64,000 nucleotides of DNA, taken from assembly GCF_958979055.1 (NCBI RefSeq), contig NC_084891.1, positions 29,632,001 to 29,696,000 on the forward strand. The letters are read 5' to 3'. Of the stretch, positions 1-12,181 are shown one piece after another (positions within the stretch are counted from its first letter, which is position 1; each line of letters opens with the position of its first letter). The DNA comes from Alnus glutinosa (taxonomy: Eukaryota > Streptophyta > Magnoliopsida > Fagales > Betulaceae). The translations under genes were made by a program, and so were the position numbers. The notes below the pieces were generated by a model. It worked only from the letters and a program-made list of their open reading frames with translations, searched no databases and was not told the DNA's origin.

Positions 1-217
1 ACTTTTAGAAAAGTTATGAAAGGGGCAATTAAATTAATTATAAATTTACCAGAAGAATCGCGACCTTGTATTATTATTATTATTATTATTTTTTTTTTAA
101 TTTTCCAGCAAATATAAAGAGTAACGTATCCTAATTAATGAAAATAGAACTAAAAAGGAAAGGAGCGAATACCAGTCTCTAATCAATGATCAGCAGCTTA
201 AAACCCAACTTCCGTTT

Positions 218-2830
218 TCAATAATCATCCGGTATCCCTCCGTCATCAATGATCAGCTCAAACCCAACTTCCCCCGGGATATTTCGAAGCATTCTAGCAA
301 ATCTTGGACTCTTGACCACCTTCACATATTGCAAAGTGGTGGAACTCAATAGTTCTGGTACGCTAGTAAATGTACGGCAATGAATGAAAACTAAATGCGT
401 AAGCCTTGGCATTGCACTTGTCTCCTTTTTCCATTCTTCAATTCTCAAACCCCGCAATTTGAAGAATTGGAGTTGAGGAAACGAATGTGCAATGACGTGA
501 ATGCTTACATATTCATATGATTCATCTCCACTTAGTTTCAGTATCCGAAGGTTGGGAAGCTTTCCCAGCTCTGCCACGCAGGCCTTGACTCTTTCAACAG
601 AATGTAAGTCTAGCTTAGTGACTGTCGATGGAATTGAATTCGAATATCCAGCAAGCATTCCGCAATTCTGAATTTCTAATGTTTCAAGATGAGCTAAATG
701 GTGGAGGCTTGGAAAAGAACCTTCTTCATGCTCCGCCTCCAATGTCGACGGTCTATCAATGAACATTACCAACTCCCTAACATTAGGAAACTTTTCCGGT
801 ACAACAAGGAACCTATGATTTTTAGGATCATAGTTAATTGCTAAGCTGGAAAGGACTTGGAGGTTCCATAGAACTCCCTTTGAATTCCAGGGTAACGACC
901 ATCTATGATCAGACAGATACAGATGCCTAAGACGTTGCAGCTTAAATATGCCCTTCGGCAAATATCTATTTGAACCACCAACGCCATTTGCGTAAAGTGT
1001 CACTAGATTCGTAAGGTTGCAAACAGAATCTGGAAAAACAAGATTATGACCATCTATCCTCAAGTACCTCAAATGGATAAATGTTTTTACGCTTTTGGGC
1101 ACGACTGAAACTGGTGCGTAATCAATCACCCGAAGTAATTTGAAGTTTTCTTCTAGCCATTTCCAGGTAACACAGTCATCATACGATATATCAGCAGTAT
1201 CAAAGAAGAACACAGAACGAACATTTTTTGGGACATGAAGGTTTGAAGACAAATATCGACGAGTGTTACCTTGGATGGATAGTCTGCGGGAATTGTTCGT
1301 GGATAAATGTTCGTAACCTGGATGAACCTCAAGAAACTTCTCTTCCGCACTCTCCGATATGCAGAATTCTCGCAAAAGATCATGGATACGGCATGTCTTT
1401 ACTCCTCCATCTATCCTCCTCCTGCGAGCCACTTGGATCAAGCTTCGATCAATGAGCTCTTCCAAGTACATTTCAGCATCATCCTCCGGTAATCTATTGC
1501 CAGTGCGCTGTATGAAATCCTCTGCTATCCACAGGTTAATCAATTGACTTACCGGGATCTCAAAGTCTTCTGGGTATATGCCTAAATACAAAAAGCATGG
1601 TTTCAAGTGCCGGGGCAGATCGGTGTAGCTTAAGGATAGTATTTTCTGGCATATTGTTGTATCCTCGTTACTATTAAGGAAACTAGTTACATCACCAACA
1701 CCTTTCGACCATATGTGCAGTGACTTATCCATTTTTGCTAAACGGCCTGCTAATACCACAATCGAAAGTGGTAAGCCTCGACAACCTTTTGCAATTTGTC
1801 TCCCAAGAGTTTCTAATTCGGGAGGACATGTTCCTCCTCGGAACACCTTCTTACGGAAGAGTTCCCAGCTTTCATTTTCGTTAAGAAATGGGAGATAGTA
1901 AGGAGGAGTTTGGCTTGCATATAACGCCACTTCTTTATTTCGGCTAGTGATCAATATTCTGCTTCCATTGGAGTTATCAGGAAACATAGATTTTACCTCA
2001 TCCCAAACTTCAGCTCTCCATATGTCGTCCATGACTACTAGGAACCTCCTCCCTTGCAAGCTTCTGAATAGTATCTCTTTTAGCTCATACTCAGATTTCT
2101 CACTCATGTCTTCAACTCCCATTCCCAATCCCAACTCCTTTAAAATTTGAAGTAACAGCTCTCTAATTCTGAAATCTTGAGATACACATACCCATACATG
2201 GCAGTTAAAGTGTCTCATGACAAGAAGATTATTGTATATTTTCCTGGCAAGAGTCGTCTTGCCCAGCCCGCCCATACCGATGATTGAAATGGCATCGAGC
2301 TTAAGATCCCCTTCAGTAAGTTGCTTTATCAATGTCGTCGAGTCATGAAAGAAGCCCACCACGTCATCTTCCTCGACTTCTCTCCTACGTCTGTGCATTG
2401 CCTCCTCCTCGACTGCTTTTCCAGAAGCTTCAACTCTTTCAATGCCGTACCTTTCTCCATTCTTGTAGATTTCTTCGATTTTCTCTTTGATGCCTTCTAT
2501 CTTCTTTCCAACATTTCGAATCATCAATGTGGTCGAAGGTAAACGAAGCATCCTCCTTATCGCGCTCGTCCTCCTGTGTTTTGCGACATTGTGGATGAAA
2601 CGGTCGATCATATCCTCAGCCTCATAAGCCACGTCCCTGATTTGCCGGACTACCTCATTTACAGTTTTATCTTTCCGTTTTTCCGCGGAATCCTCCAGGA
2701 AGATATCTATAAAACTGAGCTCATCATGAAGTGACTTGACCTTATCCTCCACTCCAGCAAGGAAATTTGCTTCTTCTTTGAGTAGATCGAACAAGTTTTG
2801 CAAGAGGGAAGTGACAACACTGTCGGCCAT
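218..2830 (-). CDS. CC-NBS-LRR disease resistance protein (NLR1), intact
   Basis: Single-exon 870-residue protein of the RPP13/RPM1-like CNL class: an intracellular immune receptor thought to act as an ATP/ADP switch. Visible in order: Rx-type coiled coil (1-150) with the EDVID-type motif EDMID at 72-76; P-loop GMGGLGKTT at 185-193; kinase-2 FLVVMDDIW at 263-271; RNBS-B GSRILITSR at 289-297; GLPL at 352-355; an MHD-position motif IHD at 482-484; then LRRs from about 550 to near the C-terminus. Length is normal for the family and the frame is unbroken. The chosen ATG gives the standard MADSVV N-terminus. It keeps His-Asp in the MHD motif, unlike the other NLRs in this window. The recognised pathogen cannot be inferred. 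Confidence 0.95.
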   Translation of the reverse strand: MADSVVTSLLQNLFDLLKEEANFLAGVEDKVKSLHDELSFIDIFLEDSAEKRKDKTVNEVVRQIRDVAYEAEDMIDRFIHNVAKHRRTSAIRRMLRLPSTTLMIRNVGKKIEGIKEKIEEIYKNGERYGIERVEASGKAVEEEAMHRRRREVEEDDVVGFFHDSTTLIKQLTEGDLKLDAISIIGMGGLGKTTLARKIYNNLLVMRHFNCHVWVCVSQDFRIRELLLQILKELGLGMGVEDMSEKSEYELKEILFRSLQGRRFLVVMDDIWRAEVWDEVKSMFPDNSNGSRILITSRNKEVALYASQTPPYYLPFLNENESWELFRKKVFRGGTCPPELETLGRQIAKGCRGLPLSIVVLAGRLAKMDKSLHIWSKGVGDVTSFLNSNEDTTICQKILSLSYTDLPRHLKPCFLYLGIYPEDFEIPVSQLINLWIAEDFIQRTGNRLPEDDAEMYLEELIDRSLIQVARRRRIDGGVKTCRIHDLLREFCISESAEEKFLEVHPGYEHLSTNNSRRLSIQGNTRRYLSSNLHVPKNVRSVFFFDTADISYDDCVTWKWLEENFKLLRVIDYAPVSVVPKSVKTFIHLRYLRIDGHNLVFPDSVCNLTNLVTLYANGVGGSNRYLPKGIFKLQRLRHLYLSDHRWSLPWNSKGVLWNLQVLSSLAINYDPKNHRFLVVPEKFPNVRELVMFIDRPSTLEAEHEEGSFPSLHHLAHLETLEIQNCGMLAGYSNSIPSTVTKLDLHSVERVKACVAELGKLPNLRILKLSGDESYEYVSIHVIAHSFPQLQFFKLRGLRIEEWKKETSAMPRLTHLVFIHCRTFTSVPELLSSTTLQYVKVVKSPRFARMLRNIPGEVGFELIIDDGGIPDDY

Positions 2831-3680
2831 ATTTGCTTAATTATCTCCCCTCTCTTGAATCTTTTACAAACTTGTGTTTTTCGCCCTTGAGTGTGGTGGC
2901 GAGGGACCGGAGGGAGAGGAAAAAAGGGAAGGAAGGATGAACGGAAACAGATCCATGATGGATAAAAGTTAATTGTTTACATTTCGATTTTGGGAATCTT
3001 CTTGGTTAGGGTGGTAGAGAATAGAAGAGAAAGATACGAGGAAAGAAAGGGATGAGAGGAAATAGACCCGTATGCCCCCAGAGTTCTGAAGGCAGATCGG
3101 AGTAGCTCAGGTTGCGATCTCGGAAGATTTACAGAATACCCATTTTATATTGATGCAGGACTCTGGAATCCGGATGGTGGGTATGAAAAGGAAAGAACTA
3201 AGAAGGTAGGAAGCAAGAAAAACATACATACCGACAGTCGGAGACTCTCAAGTCTTCCATGCAAAGACAACCAGAAATGAAGAAGAAGGCACCGTGTTCA
3301 AAAAAGTCTTCCAAAGACATAAACGGGGAAAGCAGCTTCCAAGACTATTTCCACGTTGCTTCCTTTATTTAATAAAATAGGACAGAAATTTCTTATTTGC
3401 AAGAAATTTCTGACAAATAAAATAAAAGACTGATTCCTGAAAAACAGTTAATTTAGTCACGATCCGGTTGCGGTAGTTATTTTCTTATGCTCTTTTAACC
3501 GGTTTGGACAGTTATTTATTTTTAAATAACCACAAACATTAGGCTATTAGCTATTCGTAACCTACGCTTATGTGGGTCAACAACCTACATCCGCTTTTTA
3601 TAAAAAATAAAAACACATTTTTTTAACCATAAATTATTGCATTATTTCTTTCCTCGTGCTTCAGGGTAAAATATATATCA
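2831..3680. other. 5' flank of NLR1, no further gene seen
   Basis: Upstream region of the minus-strand NLR1. It holds purine-rich stretches (2890-3080) and AT-rich sequence. One WRKY-type W-box core (TTGACC on the minus strand) lies at 3575-3580, about 745 bp before the start codon; a single site could be chance. No ORF with recognisable similarity. Confidence 0.4.
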
Positions 3681-4036
3681 GAGTTAATGAAGAGCATATG
3701 TATTCCTCAATTTTCTTCAACATTGGAAAGAGCTTGGCCAAATAAGAATCAGAAATTCAACAAAAGAGTTAATGAAGAGCACATGTATTCCTCAATTTTC
3801 TTCAACATTGGAAAGAGCTTGGTCAAATAAGAATCAGAAATTCAACAAAAGAGTTAATGAAGAGCATATGTATTCCTCAATTTTCTTCTTTCCAGTAACA
3901 TTGGAAAGAGCTTGGTCAAATATGAATCAGAAATTCAACAAAAGAGTTAATAAAGAGCATTTGTATTCCTCAATTTTCTTCTTTCCAATGTTATTGGAAA
4001 GAGCTTGGTCAAATAAGAATCAGAAATTAAACAAAA
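3681..4036. repeat. Minisatellite, four units of 85-93 bp
   Basis: Four head-to-tail units begin at 3681, 3766, 3851 and 3944, each opening with GAGTTAATGAAGAGC or a close variant. The first two units are 85 bp. The last two gained 8 bp (TTTCCAGT or similar) and are about 93 bp. Units differ by a few substitutions. The unit length keeps short frames open, which makes a spurious 90-residue ORF. Confidence 0.9.
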
Positions 4037-4127
4037 ATCATTGAACATTACCTGATTTTTAAGAATTAGCCATCCTAGGTCAAAGTAAATCACACCAAGC
4101 GGGGTAATAAGAGGAGCTACAATAGAA

Positions 4128-4306
4128 TAGGGGTGTAATGAGAAATCGTAACTAGGCACCAACCGGCTCCGGGTAATCGAGAAATTGAGAAATCGGTTTG
4201 GTACTCGGTTATTTATAACCGGGTAACCGGGCAACCAAAGTCGGAGCCAGAGCCAATTATTCAAATCTTAAAAATCCGGTTATAATTGGGTAACCGACTC
4301 TAGATG

Positions 4307-4337
<31 letters not shown>

Positions 4338-5007
4338 ATATAAAATTACCCTCAATCAAGCTTACTCTAGGACATTCACTACGTAATAAAGGATCAGTGT
4401 ACGCCATTAATTAGTAGCAACCTCAGGTGATTTTTTACTTCTCAATCTTTCTCTTTGGAGTATTCGTGTTTCTACTATTTGTATAGCTATTTACGTTTTG
4501 GGAAGTTTTGACGTACGTTGATATAGGATATCCATTCTTTAGGATGAGATAAAAGCTGACTTCTCCAGCTAAAAACAAATTGTAAAGGAGTAACAATGAT
4601 TTGAGATCATGGAACATCCCTATATATGCATATGAACGCATTTGCAAAAGAATAGCCCCCACTAGCATAACCATCTGACTTCGTCTCTGATCGAATGAGG
4701 GCAGATTCTAAGGAAAGATTAAGTGATATCTCTGATTGTGGTCTTTCAATGGGAACAGAAACTAATGGCTCAATGGGTCGTGTTGTGAAGTACTCTTTTT
4801 TTCAAAGTTGCAAAATCAGCTGAAAATAGAGCGGATAGCAAGTTTAACGGTTGAAAACACAAGTTTATCCGGTTATCTAGATACTAACCGGGCAGTGAAC
4901 CGAGGACCCCGGTAGAGCCGGTTAGGATTTTTTAATAACTGGGGACCCTAGAACCGGTTTCCGGTTTTGGCCAATAATCGAAAACCAACTCCGAGTTTAC
5001 ACCCCTA
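4128..5007. mobile_element. Non-autonomous hAT transposon, 880 bp
   Basis: Terminal inverted repeats TAGGGGTGTAA and TTACACCCCTA bound the element. It is flanked by a perfect 8-bp target duplication CAATAGAA (4120-4127 and 5008-5015), diagnostic of the hAT superfamily. Subterminal regions are rich in CCGGTT/AACCGG motifs, as expected for hAT transposase-binding repeats. A short (TA)n tract lies at about 4305-4330. There is no transposase ORF; the only internal ORF (4435-4674, minus) resembles nothing I know. Confidence 0.88.
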
Positions 5008-5015
5008 CAATAGAA

Positions 5016-6475
5016 TTATCTTGCCCATTTCTAATGATTTTGAGGAAAAATGATAAAAAGAAACCTTTCAAAATTATAAATAAATCAAACAAACATACAA
5101 CAACATTATAATTATAAGATTAACGTGCGGTTGACGGTTAATAATTGAAATGTCACAAATGAAAATAGAAAAATATATTCTTCATTCAAACAACAAAACT
5201 CATTGCACGGCATAAAATAAATGTTTGCAGTCTGTCTTAATCGTACCCGTAAATAAGAACAAATAAAAAGAACTTTTCACACTTATTCAAAATAATAATA
5301 ATAATAATAATAACATAAATTGGATGAGCAACAACACATCTAAGAGTCTAAAACTAACCTAAAGGAAAAAATATATAGAATAGTGCAATTAACATGGATG
5401 AGTCGTCTGAGAAAATCAACTTCAATTTAATTTTGCAATGCCTATGATGATCCTTTAACCTTAATCTAATTATGCAATGCTGCCTATGGAAGTTTCTTTT
5501 GGTGATCGAAGCCACAGCTGCCCTTCTTGGTATTCACTTGGCTCTGTCTTTTGGCTACTCGATCGTCCGTTTTGCTTGAAGGTGACTCTTTGCTTTTCAT
5601 CTTAACCATCAAGAGAGGAGATTTTTTCTTCGACTGGCCGAGCAATCTTGTGATTGTTGACTGCCGACAGCAACTCAATCTTTTTAATTTTTGTTGACTA
5701 CAAAAATCATTTGTATTAAGCTTTCTGAGTTTTTGTTATAATTTTTTTTTATCATCCCAAGTTGTCTACTTTGCTTTCCATTATGTTAGAATTTTCCTAG
5801 CTAGTTGATATATTGATTGACACCCAGCAAATCCGACTCAGTTCTAGTTGGAGAAATAAATTTATAACCAGTTTAACCTATAACAGTGGGTTGTCTAGCC
5901 CTTCCCACAAATGACATCGATCTACACCTTCCATGTATCAAGGACATATGTAAAAGTGTTCAAAAAAAACAGAAAAAAGGACATATGTAAAAGGAGTAAG
6001 GAAAACAAAAAAGGCTACCCGTTTAGTTTTGGTTCGATTCTTTTAAGTGTTGGAAAAATATTGACGACGAGATGACTCTGCTTACGGAACATTCTTTTTC
6101 GTTTGGAATGGAGGAGTTCCAGCTCGATTTTCATTGGGTCACACCCGTGACCCAGGGGAATTGAGAACTACTGGAATGGAGGAGGAGTTCTCCCTCGATT
6201 TTCATTGAGCCACACCCATGATTAAAGGGAATGGAAGACAACAAAAAGCCCAAGCCCAAAGACGGTATTGGAATATCTTCATTAAGCGTCCCATGTCGGC
6301 CCAAGAGTCTCACCAGGACCAACGGAATGCAGCGCATGTCTTTAGGAAATATTGCGTAAAACGGCTCCTGACCTCATAACAACAAAAAGCTTGCCTGAAA
6401 AGGAAATAATCACGGAGTTAAAATCACTAGAAAGGAAGAGATCATGATATCGGAGACACACACCTCCAATAGTTT
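5016..6475. other. Intergenic, no convincing gene
   Basis: AT-rich sequence with a short (AAT)n run near 5290. A 64-residue minus-strand ORF (5484-5678) is lysine/serine-rich (KSKESPSSKTDD) and could be a relic exon, but I do not recognise it. An imperfect local duplication of a GGAGTTC...CGATTTTCATTG segment lies at 6112-6215. Confidence 0.4.
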
Positions 6476-7745
6476 TAGGGATGTAAATGAGCCGACTTTG
6501 GGTGAGTAGTGCATCTTCAAGCTCGGTTCATTTAAATTTATCATAAACTCAAGCTTATTTATCACAAGTTCGAGCTCATAACGAGTTTTAAAAATTAAAC
6601 TTAGTTTTGTTCGCAAAAAAAAAAAAATACCAATTTTTTGTAGTAAAGTGATCCAATTACTATTAATTTCTAATCTTTATAGTTTACATTACTATGAATT
6701 ATATACTTATGAGTTAAAATTTAGGAATTATGTGACATTAGATAACTATAATTTATAATTATAGCATTATAAGCTTACAATTGTTGGGAAATTATCCCGA
6801 CCATGGCTAATGGGCCGAGCTTTTGCTCAACCAGGCCCAACAACAAACTACCAGAACTAGACCTATTGGGCTCGTTAGCGGCAAAGTCCAATAGTTCATT
6901 ATAATGTTTTATCAAGGTCATCTTATCTAGAGTCGGTTTAATACCGAGCCCCTGATTTAACTGACCCGGCAATAATCATGGAAGATGCCCAATGATCTAG
7001 AATCGGTTAAAAACGGACTCTACAATCTGCATCATAGCGATTATCATGAAAGGTGCCCCACGATCTATAGCCGGTTGAAGTCCGACTCCGTGATCATCGT
7101 GGGGCATGTACCACGATCTGGATTGTCGACAAATGCTCCAGACCCGACATGTGGTCCAATGAAAAAACAGAACTACTTTGGGCACTCCGTCTATAAATAC
7201 TTCACAACTACGCAGGTGTGATTAAAAAAGCTATATATTTGAAATAATACTGACTTAAGCATCGGAGTGGAATTGTTGGATTCTCCCAAAGCAGTTCTTT
7301 CTTTTGTAGATTAAGTGGTTCTCGCAGATAGACAAGTCACCAAACCGGAATCTGTTCTAACAATAATATATATATATATATAATAATCATTTGAATTGTT
7401 AGATCATATTACAAAATTTACATGATTAGATCATACTTAGTCATTAGTCATACAAAATAAGTATTGTTGTCTTGTTGATATGAATGATGAATCATATGTT
7501 TATTACATAATTTATATTATATAATGAAGATACACTATACCATATCAGTATATCACATAAATTCTAAGATTTAGTATCATATAAGTGAGCAAATTGAGTT
7601 TTATATGAGTTTTTATCGTTTAATAATCGAGTATAGTTTTGTGTCTACGAGTGACTTATTTAATAACCGAGTTGTGCACGAACTGAGATTTATCAATTTG
7701 AGCTTAAACAAGCTTATGAATAGTTTTACTTCGTTTACACCCCTA
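6476..7745. mobile_element. hAT-like element interrupted by a solo LTR
   Basis: The outer ends are TAGGGATGTAAATGAGC (6476) and CGTTTACACCCCTA (to 7745), the same terminal type as the hAT element at 4128-5007. Interior sequence carries the CGAGCT/GAGCTTAAAC subterminal motifs common in such elements. No 8-bp duplication is visible at the flanks, so one end may be displaced or decayed. A 581-bp LTR-like insertion splits it. Confidence 0.5.
6782..7362. mobile_element. Probable solo LTR inserted in the hAT-like element
   Basis: The segment starts TGTTGGGAAATTATCCCG and ends GTTCTAACA, giving the TG...CA ends of an LTR. Flanking pentanucleotides ACAAT and ATAAT match at 4 of 5 positions, consistent with an old 5-bp target duplication. 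A CTATAAATAC TATA-like box lies at about 7191. There is no second LTR or internal coding region nearby, so it looks like a solo LTR. Confidence 0.6.
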
Positions 7746-8830
7746 CCGTACTCGAAAAGGTGTCTGTTTGGAAAGCCCCAAAAGACAGTAATCAACCGAG
7801 AATGACAACAGGTCCTAGAATCAAGAAGCTACCTGGGCATAAAAAATCTGAAGAACGTACGCTCCAACAAATGGCCATAAATAGCTCTCCCAAACCCAAT
7901 GGAGGAGAGAAGTCGACTATAAAACCCCAAAAAAAAACCTGACCAAGGGACGCAACTTTCTTACAATAAAATTTGCTTTAGATCATCCCTTGTAACACCA
8001 TTCATTTGGATTTTACATGGCGCTGATTCAGTGATTCATCATTAGCCAACGCTACCATATTTCTTGCCAGAACAAGAATGTAGAGGTACCCAACCCCAAC
8101 CCGTAACCCATAACATTTTGGGCCTCTCATGGGCGCTATAGCACGGCCCATTTAGGAGTAAAGAGTAACTTGATGAAAATATAAAGTAAAACACATTGCT
8201 TTGAGATTTGGATGCAACCTATTAAAGAACACCTCATCCATTATATTTAATTCGAGTATCGTTTTTCTCTAGCAATTGTATGTCGCTCGTGGTCACACTC
8301 ACAAGGATCATAGCAATTTCGGGGGAAATAGATATGAGCTTTTTTTTTTCTTCAATTTTTTAAATGATCTAGCATCACGTAAACAATTAAATGTAATAAA
8401 ACAAAATCTAAACTATGGAATAAAGAGGATTCATGTCCGCAAAAGTCTGTGAGGCAAAACATGTGTAGAACATCTAAGAGGTTCTGATTTATTTACTTGT
8501 TTAGAAGAGTTCATAGATACAAAAAACCTGTCATTTCTCTTGATGGCAAATATCATCATCTGCAGACTGCAGGCAAGCATTTTTTTAAACTTTCAAAAAC
8601 CTATCTTCAAACTCCACACAATCAACACAAACGTCAATGCAAAATAGTTTGCTTTCTTCATCTACTTCAGCATCTAGGCTCTGAATCTCCTTCCGGCCAC
8701 CAACTTGACTGCAAACACCACTAAAATACTACAAGAATAGCATCAAAAGTATAAAATGAAATTATATATGAATCATAAAAGCCACTAAAGCATGAACATG
8801 TTACCAGTCTACAGTACTCATGGAAAGAGA
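7746..8830. other. Intergenic, possible degraded LTR sequence
   Basis: No gene seen. A CTATAAAACCCC TATA-like box (about 7917), an AATAAA-type stretch and a CTTGCCAGAACAAG segment (about 8065) are reminiscent of a degraded Gypsy LTR and its downstream leader, but ends and duplications could not be defined. Confidence 0.25.
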
Positions 8831-9227
8831 TGTTATTTATGTAATGTGAGTATTATTTCTATTAAGACTCTAGTAGAAGATAATAGTAGAGAATAAAGGG
8901 ATAATATGTGTTATCCCTAAGTATTTGTATGTGTATTATTTTTATTATTATGTTTATTAACAATTTTTAATGATAGGATAGTCGTCATATATAGGAGATA
9001 CATGTCTATGAAATGTTAGTGAATAGTGATAGGATACATCTTTATGAAAGTAGTTTATGTTTATCACATTTCTTTGTAACTTTATATAAACCTATTGGGT
9101 TGATAAATAAATGAAGCAAATCAAAAGATTATTAATATTCAGCTCTTGAATTGATTTGGAAGGTATTAGGGTTCCTCGAATTACTTTTATCAATCCGTTA
9201 CGTATTTGAGTAATTTGGCACGTAACA
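8831..9227 (+). mobile_element. Possible solo LTR (Copia-like)
   Basis: About 397 bp with TG...CA ends (TGTTATTTATG... to ...GGCACGTAACA). A TATATAAACC box lies near 9083 and an AATAAATGAAG polyadenylation-type signal just downstream, the usual LTR promoter and terminator order on the plus strand. Flanking 5-mers do not match, so this rests on ends and internal signals only. Confidence 0.45.
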
Positions 9228-11961
9228 AAAAAACAACATCAAACTAGAACTTCACCAACAAATATTTAGACGTTTTAAGAGAAAAAAAAAAATGAGTGAA
9301 ATCCACTCTCTCAAAATAACCACTCCTAGCTAACAAATCATTTTAAATAAACCCCTATGCATACTATAGATTCCTTAAAGTACGTTAAAGCTTTTTTTTA
9401 GATAGTTGAACTGGCGATGGAGTTCCTACAGAATGAAGGGGGAGTCATTAGAAAACCACCAATTTCGGAGGACCAAGCGCAGTCGATGGCTCAAGTTAGA
9501 AAAAGTTCTCTGAGGGAGGTAAACTGAATAAAAAAAAATAATGCAAAAGAAATTATCACTATGGGAGAGAAATGACCTTCTCTCCTTATAGAGATTCATG
9601 ACTTCTGCCATAACTTTCTAGGGTTTTACTGACCCTTGCGAATAGTTTATTACTGACGTAAAGATCCCCTCCTCATAATAGTTGAGAATGGTTGCGTACG
9701 TGGTGTAAGCAGGGTAGTTGAGTAGGGACAGCAATGAATTAAAGAATCAACTACGGAGCGTTTCACTTGAGTAATTGTATACTCGGGTCCGAGGCTACCG
9801 GGTATGCTTTTGAGTTTGCTGATTTGGTCATCTCTTGGGGGCTTCCTGGTTTGGACATCCCTTGGGGGCTTCTTAGGTTCCCTTGGCAAAAGCCCGTTTT
9901 TAGTATGGTCCTCAAAGTAAATTATCAAAGCAATTAATTAGGGAAAAAAATTTCTGAAGAGGTAAAAGTTACTGGAGATGACTGAAAAAACTAAACAGAA
10001 CGAGAAGAGAAATAATAATAATATTGACATACTTTCTGGTAGGGCTGGGCTTCATGAAGGAAAAAAGACAACGATAGGCAACTACCCATATGCTCTTTAT
10101 ATATAGTTGAGAGAACCTGGGTATGCCATGTCATCTTCTAGAAATGGACAAGTCCTAGATGTATAGTATAAAAATACTTGGACCCTGTCGCTTTTGTTGT
10201 TATTTTTCACCAAATCTACGTACTAAAATATTGTACAATATCATACAGTCGTCGTAAGTATACACTTGTTATTCCATCATAGGCCCAATTATTTATGATG
10301 AACACCAGAAGAATAAATTGACTTGACTCATTCTAGAATTATACTATTAAAATAAAGCCCATTTAATACATTGAATGTTGATCTGTGGAAGACACGATCA
10401 AACATGTATGTTAATTAACCCAAATTGCATGCATGTAACACAAAACGAACTCTTATGTTCTTGTTGTATATGTAAAAAAAAAAGAAGCTAATATTTGAAT
10501 TAGATAACTACTTTATTTTATAAAGTTGTAATTGCAAATGACAAAATATTATTAAAAAAACAAATCCTCAAGTGCGAAACACTAACTCTATGCAGCTAAT
10601 TATGTTCATAAATATATGATCGACATTTAATATATATAAGACCCATTATCTAATTGATCTCATGTAACCTCGGGAGTTCACTAACGGGGACAAATTCCTG
10701 ATCATGTATTATACGACCCTCATCATAGTACAGATTCATCACGATTTGGCTCAAAAGATTTTAGAGAGATTTTTTTTAAATTATTCTTGATTCTTAATTA
10801 ATGCAGGTTCAGAACCCGATTTTCTGCTACAAAACGGGATTAAATCAAGTGTGTCGGACGAAATTACATCAAATACGCAGCAAGCAAGGAGATCAATTTG
10901 CGATGGCTTTACAGCTTAGGTCTCCTACATTCTTGATCTCACGTACGTACGATCCAAAAGGTTTGTCTTCCAATGCACACAAAGCTCATATATTCCTGAA
11001 AAACTTTATTATATTTTCACGTAAGGTATAATATCCTTTAATTCTTCCCAAAGTTAACTCACATGTAGCTTTATCCTGTTTCGTATGATTTGCATTTTTC
11101 CTGTAGAAAAAGGGCTTTATTTATGAGAAATTTATAAAATATTTCACATTATTCTTTTTCTTATTTAATCCGATCGAGCCATGAGACGACATTGTTATGT
11201 TATTGGATATATATTTAGAATTTGAATTGCTTTGATTTGAAGATGATCATGAATTCAACGCCACGAGACGAAATTGGTGAATATAATTATATGAGTACTT
11301 AGAAAATGGCCGATGACGGCTGCTGCTCCAATGGCTTTGCAGGATATATATATGACTTGTGGGCATTTGTTTGCCAAAAGCTATCGTGCACGACACAACT
11401 AATGACGTCGTAATTCATATATAACAACACATTAAATAATAATTACATTACCAAATTTTATTTATTTTTTTTTTTTTTGACATGAATTACTTTACCAAAT
11501 AAGTCTATCAAGTCGACGCTAACACCTCATATCCAAGCCAGCCGTCTCTTTCATGTCAATTAATTAATTCCTTAAACATATTTCAATGTGTTATTTTTTT
11601 TACAGCAAAGCTTATATATATATATATATATGATATATTAAAGACCTATGATTATCATAAAATTAAAATACACGCAACTAGCTAGTTTTGATTTCCTCAT
11701 CCGGTTATAATATTCTATCAACAAAATATTGAAAAGTACATACATTGTCCCTTTTTCTATGGATGAGCTTTTGAAAATTTGCCTCAAATTTATCAACATT
11801 ATCACCTTTTCTTATTATTATTCTTAATTAAATTTGTGAGACCGATCGAAGTAGATTTTTTTTTTTTTTTAAAGTACATAACTTGGATATGAGTAAAAGT
11901 ATCAGCCGTGGGATCATTTATTAAATGTGACAATTTTATTTTTTATGCTCTTTGGAGTAGA
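9228..11961. other. Intergenic, no gene recognised
   Basis: AT-rich DNA with small ORFs lacking recognisable similarity (for example 9650-9928 minus, 10801-11031 plus). A 28-bp direct duplication around CTTGGGGGCTTC lies at 9827-9882 and may belong to a degraded retroelement. Short (TA)n tracts occur at 10630 and 11615. Confidence 0.35.
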
Positions 11962-12181
11962 ATAGGATTATCTCCATTTCATTTAATGAAATTGATACTA
12001 TTCATTTCAAATAAAAGGTTATGCTTTAAATGCATCTAAAAGTGTATATAAAGTCAATATTAGCATGTATTTTAAAAATTTAAATAATATGAAATCATAT
12101 ATACTATTATATGTATCAACTTTAAATTCTGATCGTAAAATAAATAATGTCATTTTCAATTGAATTGGAGATGATCCTAAT
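11962..12181. mobile_element. MITE, about 220 bp
   Basis: The two ends are imperfect inverted repeats of about 30 bp: TAGGATTATCTCCATTTCA on the left, and TGAATTGGAGATGATCCTA on the right, its near reverse complement. The interior is AT-rich without an ORF. No clear target duplication could be picked, so the superfamily is not assigned. Confidence 0.6.

Noticed and set aside
3681-4036. Regular repeats that could suggest a CRISPR-like array
   Set aside because: Units are contiguous 85-93 bp copies without unique spacers, in a plant nuclear context.
3772-4044. 90-residue plus-strand ORF with internal repeats
   Set aside because: It is a translation of the 85/93-bp minisatellite; frame is kept only in the 93-bp units and no signal or homology supports a protein.
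10801-11031. 76-residue plus-strand ORF
   Set aside because: No homology, no splice or promoter context, AT-rich repeat surroundings.
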